Assembly: GCF_029210395.1 (NCBI RefSeq)
Contig: NZ_JARGDP010000026.1
Span: 1 to 38,679, forward strand
Direction of reading: 5' to 3'
Length of the DNA: 38,679 nucleotides
Origin: Petrocella sp. FN5
GTDB lineage: Bacteria > Bacillota > Clostridia > Lachnospirales > Vallitaleaceae
Both the position numbers and the translations under genes were made by a program. Below are positions 33,234-38,679 of the stretch, piece by piece. The first letter of the stretch is position 1, and the number at the start of each line of letters is the position of its first letter. The notes below the pieces were generated by a model. It searched no databases. It saw nothing but the letters and a program-made list of their open reading frames with translations, and was not told the origin of the DNA.

Positions 33234-34670
33234 ATGGCAAAAGAAAAACAATTCGTAGAAGCCATCACCAGTATGGATCAAGATTTTTCACAGTGGTACA
33301 CCGATGTGGTCAAGAAAGCAGAGCTTATCGACTACTCCAGTGTCAAAGGCTGTATGGTCATCAAGCCTTATGGCTACGCCATATGGGAACTGATACAAAA
33401 ACAACTCGACAAGAGGTTCAAGGACACAGATCATGAGAACGTCTACATGCCTATGTTCATACCAGAGAGTCTATTACAAAAAGAAAAGGACCACGTAGAG
33501 GGCTTTGCACCGGAAGTAGCATGGGTTACCCATGGTGGTTCAGAGAAGTTAGCAGAGCGCCTATGCATTCGTCCTACTTCAGAGACCCTGTTCTGCGAAC
33601 ATTATGCCAATATCATTCAATCCTATAGAGATCTACCTAAGCTTTATAATCAGTGGTGTTCTGTTGTCAGATGGGAAAAAACCACCAGACCTTTCCTAAG
33701 ATCATCTGAATTCCTATGGCAAGAAGGCCACACCGCCCATGCCACAGCCGATGAAGCCCAAGCAGAGACCCTTAAGATGTTAGAAGTCTATGCTGAGTTC
33801 TGTGCCAACGTCTTAGCCATCCCTATGGTCAAAGGTCGTAAGACAGAGAAAGAAAAATTCGCAGGCGCCAAAGCCACCTATACTATAGAAGCTTTGATGC
33901 ACGATGGTAAGGCCCTACAGTCAGGCACCACCCACAACTTCGGTGACGGTTTCGCCAAAGCCTTTGATATTCAGTATACGGACACAGACAATACATTGAA
34001 ATACGTTCATCAAACCTCATGGGGTATGAGTACCCGCCTCATCGGTGCAGTCATCATGGTACATGGTGACGATTCAGGCTTAGTCTTACCACCTGCCATT
34101 GCGCCTATAGAAGTTATGATTATCCCCATCATGCAGAAGAAAGAAGGGGTACTGGAAAAAGCCGAAGAACTAAGGAAGCGTCTAGCCATAAGCCATAGAG
34201 TCAAAGTGGACACCAGTGACAAGAGCCCAGGATGGAAATTCTCAGAGTACGAGATGAAGGGCGTGCCTGTCAGAGTCGAGATCGGACCCAAAGATATGGA
34301 GAAGAATCAATGTGTCTTAGTTAGAAGAGACACCAGAGAAAAGTTGATTATATCCTTAGATGAGTTGGAAGTTAACGTAGAGAATCTACTCAGTCAGATG
34401 CAACAAGACTTGTTAGACAAAGCGACGGGGCACAGAGACGCCCATACCACCACCGCCGTCACCATGGAAGACTTCGCGTCACAGTTAAAAGCAACCCCAG
34501 GCTTCGTCAAAGCCATGTGGTGTGGCGAGACAGAATGCGAAGAAGCAATTAAGGAAGCAACCGGTGCGTCATCCAGATGCATGCCCTTTGAGCAAGAGGA
34601 GTTGGCTGAGACTTGTATCTGTTGCGGTAAGGAAGCGAAGGAAATGGTGTTTTTCGCGAGGGCCTACTAA
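33234..34670 (+). CDS. proS: Prolyl-tRNA synthetase, short zinc-tailed (archaeal/eukaryote-like) type
   Basis: 478 residues from ATG 33234, behind AGGAAGGAG (33217-33225). Class II synthetase core: [32 protein letters not shown], motif 2 [24 protein letters not shown], motif 3 [18 protein letters not shown], then the anticodon-binding domain and a C-terminal zinc-like domain with cysteines ([17 protein letters not shown]) ending FFARAY. This type lacks the editing insertion of the E. coli enzyme. It charges tRNA-Pro. A proline T-box and its own promoter lie upstream, so supply follows proline-tRNA charging. Intact and likely essential. Confidence 0.97.
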   Translation: MAKEKQFVEAITSMDQDFSQWYTDVVKKAELIDYSSVKGCMVIKPYGYAIWELIQKQLDKRFKDTDHENVYMPMFIPESLLQKEKDHVEGFAPEVAWVTHGGSEKLAERLCIRPTSETLFCEHYANIIQSYRDLPKLYNQWCSVVRWEKTTRPFLRSSEFLWQEGHTAHATADEAQAETLKMLEVYAEFCANVLAIPMVKGRKTEKEKFAGAKATYTIEALMHDGKALQSGTTHNFGDGFAKAFDIQYTDTDNTLKYVHQTSWGMSTRLIGAVIMVHGDDSGLVLPPAIAPIEVMIIPIMQKKEGVLEKAEELRKRLAISHRVKVDTSDKSPGWKFSEYEMKGVPVRVEIGPKDMEKNQCVLVRRDTREKLIISLDELEVNVENLLSQMQQDLLDKATGHRDAHTTTAVTMEDFASQLKATPGFVKAMWCGETECEEAIKEATGASSRCMPFEQEELAETCICCGKEAKEMVFFARAY

Positions 34671-34849
34671 AAGCGAAAGTACTGGCCAACTCGAAAAACT
34701 CATATGTTACATCACAGTTACATTTCCCAAAAAATCTTGTATTCTGCGGAGAATGTGATAAAATAAGAGAAGGCACAGACTTTATGAATCAATATGGGTT
34801 CTTAGAATAACAAGTCTATTACAGATTTGTTACATCTAGGGATTGTGTG
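34671..34849. other. Intergenic gap after proS with no gene seen
   Basis: No coding frame with a start site and no convincing terminator. A second weak promoter-like pair (TTGTAT, then TAAAAT near 34760) precedes the strong promoter at 34850-34879. Confidence 0.5.
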
Positions 34850-34879
34850 TTGACGTTACTTAAAGGGGAGTGCTATAAT
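34850..34879 (+). promoter_or_regulatory. Strong promoter of the S-layer gene
   Basis: TTGACG (34850-34855), 18-bp spacer, TATAAT (34874-34879) with an extended TGC before the -10. It gives a leader of nearly 100 bases before the first ATG, usual for abundant surface proteins. Confidence 0.85.
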
Positions 34880-34980
34880 TTATCCTGTGTTGTAGACTCG
34901 ATAAAGGGGGCTACACAGAAGGCGTACAATTAACAAGGAGGAGACACTAGCAATGAAATTAAAAGGAGGAAACAAAAACA

Positions 34981-37694
34981 TGAGAAAAACAAATCGTTTT
35001 GTTGCATTACTTATGGCTTTGATTCTAGTTTTCAGCTCAGCAATGAGCACTGCAGTTTTCGCAGAAGTTAACGAAGACGTAGTAGGAACTAGCTTCGAAG
35101 CAACAGTAGGCAAACTTAAGGCAGTAGGAATTATGCAAGGTTACCCAGATGGAACTTTCAAACCAGAAGGTGAAATCACAAGAGCAGAATTTGCTAAGAT
35201 CGCAGTTACAGCACTTGGTCTTGCAGATGCAGCTGAGATATCAAGAGGAACTACAAGATTCCCTGACGTATATCTTAACCATTGGGCAACTGGTTTTATC
35301 AATGTAGCAGTTAACAGAGGCTTAATCGTTGGTTATCCAGATGGTACATTCAGACCAGAAGGCAAATTAACTAACGCTGAAGCAGTGACCATTCTTGTTA
35401 GACTTGTTGGACTTGGTCCAGTAGTAGACAAGCAAGGAACTTGGCCAGCAAACTACATCGGAGCAGCTTCTAATGAAGGTATCCTTAAAGGTGTAAACGT
35501 AGCAAGCTCAACCAACGCACTTCGTGGTTTAACTGCAGAGATGTTAATGAACACACTTACAGTTCAAAAATGGGGCGCAACTGGTTATGACAATGACGGT
35601 TCCGTAAGTTATGGTAAATTATGGGATGGTGAGACTCCAGCTAGTAAATTAACATTATTAAATGATAACTTAGGCATCAATGAAATCGAAGGCAGACTAA
35701 TGGCTATCGATGATGAAGAAGTTACAATTGGTAATACTGATTATGACTATGTTGGCGCAGCAGCTGACGAAGCATGGTTATTCTTAAACATGGTTGATGC
35801 ATGGCAAAATGAAGATGATGAAATAATCTATGTTGTTGCTACAAGCAAACAATTCTTTGATGCTATCGAAGTTGATGCTGATGCGGAAGAATTAACACTA
35901 GTAGAAGCAGATAAAGATTATGATATCGCTTCAAATGTAGTAGTTTACATCGACGGTGAAAGAGAAGCGCGAGCTGATCTTGAAGATAATGATTATGACT
36001 ACGCTAAAGTTGTACTAAATGATGATGGAGATGTAGTGGCTATTAGTGCTTATCTCTGGGATGATACATTAATTGTTGAAGAAACAAGCGGTTTTGATGT
36101 AATCGGTTTTGGTGGCGATGAATTAGACGTTGAAGACTTTGCAATTGTTAAAGCAGGGAAAACTATTTCATTAGATGATTTAGATGAAGGAGATATCCTT
36201 TACTTTAATGAAAGTGCTGAGTATGCAGTAGTATACAATCGTTCAGTAACTGGAGAAATTGGACGTATTTTCACAACTAGAATCGTCGTAAATGGCGAAG
36301 ATTATGAATTCTCTGCAAATTTCAGATATTTGGATAAAGATGGTGATTTAGTTGCTTTAGATAGTGACGGAGCAGAACAATTCAAAGATGCTGATGAAGA
36401 TGTAACAATCTTCTTGAATCATGCTGGTGATCCAGTATTTATTACTGGCGACTTAGGAATTGCACCAACTTCTTCACTATATGCGTATGTGACAGATGTA
36501 TACACTTATGCTGCAGCTAGAACTGGTGAGTCAATGCGAGGAATAGATGTTGTAAATCAAAACGGTGCAAAAGTATCATATGATTTAAAAGCAGCTGACC
36601 TTGATGATGGAGATAATGATTTATATGCAGGTGATGCAGCAGATTTTGATGCTCAAGTTAAAGCTGACTTGATTATTAAACTTGAAATTAAAGAAGATGC
36701 TACTTTAAAATCAGTTGAAGTAGTAGATTTTGGAACAACAGTTACAGCAGGCGGTGCTACTGATCCTGTAAAAGTATCTGCTCGATTCGTTGGAGCATAT
36801 AGATTATTATCAAGTGCAATTATATTTGATATTTCTGAAGGAACAGATGCTGATGATATTGAAGTACTTGTTCTTAAAGATGCTGATTTTGATGAGTTAC
36901 TTGATGCTGATTACTATGTAAATGACAAAGATGAAATTGTTGCAATAATAGTAAGTGACTCAGATAGAGAATCAGATGTAACTGAGTTTACAGCAATTGC
37001 TACAAAGAATGCTTTTGAACTTGTTGGTGAAGATACATGGAGACTTGAGTTAATAGTTGATGGTAAAGCTAAAGCTAATTACTTTACTAAAGCAGACGCA
37101 AACATTGCAAATGCTTCAGCAGTAACTGCTGGTCAATATTTACTTGTTGATATCAACGATTCAACCAATGAGATTACTAAAGTTACAGTACTTCTAGGTA
37201 CTAGAGTAGCAAATGGTGTTGTAGAAACAAGAACCACTGCAACTTCAGTTATCAAGCTTGAGGCAAATCCAGTTGAGTTTAAACTTGAAACTGGTAATGT
37301 TGTTGATAAAACTGATAGCTATAAGTTAAAAGCTATTAGAGATATAGCAGTTGGAGATACAGTTGATATTATTCGTGTAGAAGATGGATCAAGATTCGCT
37401 GACTATGTTGTAAGAACTGCTAAAGTAGGAGTGACACCAGTGTCATCAGCAACCTATGGTTTAACAAATGTAGCTAATACTATTACTGTAGAAATCGTAG
37501 ATGAACCTGCTGGAACATATGTAGTAAGAATTGGTGAATTAGCAAAGACTGTTGTGGATACAGATCAAGTGATAGTAGGTACAGATGCTCCTTTTGATAG
37601 TATCGCACCAGGTACAATTGTTACAGCTAATCTTTACAACTTAAATGATATGACAACAGTTCTAGCAACCGTAACGTTTGTTGTTACTAACTAA
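34981..37694 (+). CDS. SLH-domain S-layer protein
   Basis: 904 residues from ATG 34981. A signal peptide (RKTNRFVALLMALILVFSS, cleavage after VFA-E) is followed by three SLH domains (about 32-80, 86-136, 143-190): the first has GYPDGTFKPEGEITRAEFAK, the second GYPDGTFRPEG and LTNAEA, the third is degenerate (LTAEML). These bind pyruvylated wall polymers. The remaining 700 residues are acidic, Asp/Val/Ala-rich, repetitive beta-like sequence with no cysteine, as expected of a self-assembling surface array. AAAAGGAGGA (34960-34969) suits ATG 34981; another ATG at 34953 has its own AAGGAGGAG. Base use shifts to more A/T after the SLH part. Confidence 0.93.
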
Positions 37695-37723
37695 AAGAAA
37701 ACCAAGAAACAACCAAGGGAAAC

Positions 37724-37850
37724 AACCAAGGGGACGGTTCTTCCGGCTCAGTGGGGTAACAAAAATTAATACAGTATAATAGAGACCCGTTAGTCATGAA
37801 TTTGGCTAGCGGGTCTTTTTCGCGGTGAAAGAGATATTTCGTGCATAGTT
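37724..37850. repeat. 127-bp direct repeat, copy A
   Basis: Nearly identical over its whole length to 38359-38485. It opens with AACCAAGGGGACGGTTC, a motif I associate with dispersed clostridial repeats, includes TATAAT (37775-37780) and a terminator hairpin, and ends ATATTTCG.GCATAGTT. Partial AACCAAG motifs just before it (37710-37723) hint at decayed tandem units. Confidence 0.92.
37784..37820 (+). terminator. Terminator in repeat A, likely also ending the S-layer transcript
   Basis: GACCCGTTAG (37784-37793) pairs with CTAGCGGGTC (37806-37815), one G-U, followed by five to six Ts. The same hairpin is at 38419-38450 in copy B. Confidence 0.88.
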
Positions 37851-38100
37851 AATGCAACTATTGCATATGCTGAATATGGATGATATCATGTAACTATAAC
37901 TAAGGTAATTATATCCATTGTAATTTATAATAAGAGTGTTAATACTGTAGGTACAAGACAATATAATTATGAAGATTTATTCCGACATGTATATGTATAA
38001 TAGAATATTTAATAAAAAGATTAAGATTATAGAGATTACATACATGAAATAAATCAACTAATAAAGACGTTATTTTTTAGACGTATAAAGGGTGTTCAAT
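37851..38100. other. A/T-rich gap with a possible DUF4160 scrap
   Basis: No gene supported. ATGCTGAATATGGA (37867-37880) equals the bases encoding the HAEYG motif of the DUF4160 gene at 38666-38679, so a decayed DUF4160 fragment may lie after repeat A. The rest is A/T-rich and shows nothing clear. Confidence 0.4.
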
Positions 38101-38394
38101 ATGAAAATAGAAGGTCTTAAGAAAATAATCAGTAGTGGTGAAAGCATAACTGTAGAATTTAAAGAAAGCAAAAAGAAGTTGAATAAAGATGTATATGAAT
38201 CAGTCTGTTCATTACTCAATCGCTATGGTGGTCACCTTTTCTTAGGCATTAAGGATAATGGTGATATTGCTGGCGTTGACAAAGACTCAGCAGAGCAGAT
38301 GAAGAAGGATTTTGTAACATCACTTAAAACCAAGGGGACGGTTCGAGACCACTGCAAAAACCAAGGGGACGGTTCATCCGGCTCAGTGGGGTAA
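38101..38394 (+). pseudogene. AlbA_2 (Schlafen-like, formerly AAA_4) domain gene cut by the repeat
   Basis: About 75 genuine residues, then repeat-derived ones. ESITVEFKESKKKLNKDVYESVCSL, NRYGGHLFLGIKDNGDIAGV and MKKDFVTSLK are the N-terminal AlbA_2 domain, normally followed by 300 or more residues of a putative ATP-dependent regulator. At 38328 the coding sequence runs into AACCAAGGGGACGGTTC and ends at 38394. Start ATG 38101 behind AAAGGG (38086-38091). AlbA_2 proteins are transcription regulators or defence-related; only the family is certain. Confidence 0.82.
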
Positions 38395-38485
38395 CAAAAG
38401 TTAATACAGTATAATAGAGACCCGTTAGTCATGAAGTTGGCTAGCGGGTCTTTTTTGCCTTGAAAGTGATATTTCGCGCATAGTT
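38328..38485. repeat. 127-bp direct repeat, copy B, plus an extra lead motif
   Basis: Positions 38359-38485 match 37724-37850, with promoter-like TATAAT (38410-38415) and hairpin 38419-38450 plus T-run. An extra AACCAAGGGGACGGTTC lies 31 bases earlier (38328-38344), forming a tandem start that the other copy lacks. It terminates the AlbA_2 reading frame. Confidence 0.92.
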
Positions 38486-38591
38486 GGATTGACCGAATTA
38501 ATATGGAATGTTGTATATGAAAATGGTACAATCATATTAGATAAGGGTGTTCATATATAATATATTGGTGATAAGGGGCGAGATAAAGTTT

Positions 38592-38679
38592 ATGCCAACG
38601 ATATGTATGTTCAGAGGAATAAAAATATTTATGAATTATAGAGACCATTTGCCACCTCATTTTCATGCTGAATATGGAG
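38592..38679 (+). CDS. DUF4160 protein, start only (continues past the window)
   Basis: The first 29 residues show the usual DUF4160 opening: MPTICMFRGIKIFMNYRDH and LPPHFHAEYG. It shows what the 21738 gene has lost. A DUF2442 partner would be expected beyond the window. The ribosome site is weak (AAGGGG, about 38573-38578, distant). Confidence 0.8.
   Translation, partial: MPTICMFRGIKIFMNYRDHLPPHFHAEYG

Noticed and set aside
1-38679. tRNA or rRNA genes
   Set aside because: I saw no cloverleaf with TTCGA-type arm and CCA-like acceptor end and no rRNA core sequence; a covariance search would be needed to exclude a tRNA fully.

Overview
The window looks like a chromosomal stretch of a low-GC, anaerobic, motile Firmicute (class Clostridia). 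Pointers are an anaerobic-type radical-SAM activase, a glycyl-radical enzyme with its activase, strong AGGAGG-type ribosome sites, a T-box leader before a short zinc-tailed ProS, a Gram-positive SLH/S-layer protein, TRAP and RbsABC-type uptake genes, a chemoreceptor, and no outer-membrane genes. I cannot name the species.

Layout. 1-12 kb is largely intact: an NrdG-like activase, a membrane GGDEF protein, a TetR-RND efflux operon, a second adaptor/permease/ATPase export operon behind a Fur-like box, and a secreted protein with an acidic repeat linker. 12-22 kb is a sugar-acid (probably gluconate) locus: a FadR-type regulator, remnants of a DctPQM TRAP transporter, an IlvD/Edd dehydratase, a frameshifted chemoreceptor, 6-phosphogluconate dehydrogenase and a gluconate-type FGGY kinase, followed by a DUF4160/DUF2442 pair. 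22.3-24.6 kb holds a cluster of palindromes, a HAD phosphatase and an unknown membrane protein. 24.6-32.9 kb is a deoxysugar-type catabolic locus: LacI regulator, glycyl-radical enzyme, its activase, rhamnulokinase-like kinase, RbsABC-like transporter and class II aldolase, apparently for rhamnose/fucose-like sugars. 32.9-38.7 kb has a T-box-controlled proS, a strongly expressed-looking S-layer gene, two copies of a 127-bp repeat, a truncated AlbA_2 gene and the start of another DUF4160 gene.

The most striking theme is damage. From about 13 kb onward, at least ten genes carry separate lesions: a 119-bp MITE with a 6-bp target duplication inside rbsA, a large rbsA deletion, a permease/binding-protein fusion, 5' losses of the glycyl-radical enzyme and the aldolase, three hits in the TRAP genes, a pentanucleotide-repeat frameshift in the chemoreceptor, a 5'-replaced DUF4160 gene and an AlbA_2 gene ended by a repeat. 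Neighbouring kinases, the dehydrogenase, regulators and housekeeping genes are intact. This could be recent decay of two catabolic operons, variation between cells, or an assembly problem; raw reads would decide.

The best candidate for something undescribed is the palindrome cluster at 22394-22529. It folds into a hairpin plus a three-way junction whose two arms both display an ANGGAU hexaloop, the shape bound by CsrA/RsmE proteins. It may be a CsrA-binding RNA or a dispersed palindromic repeat.
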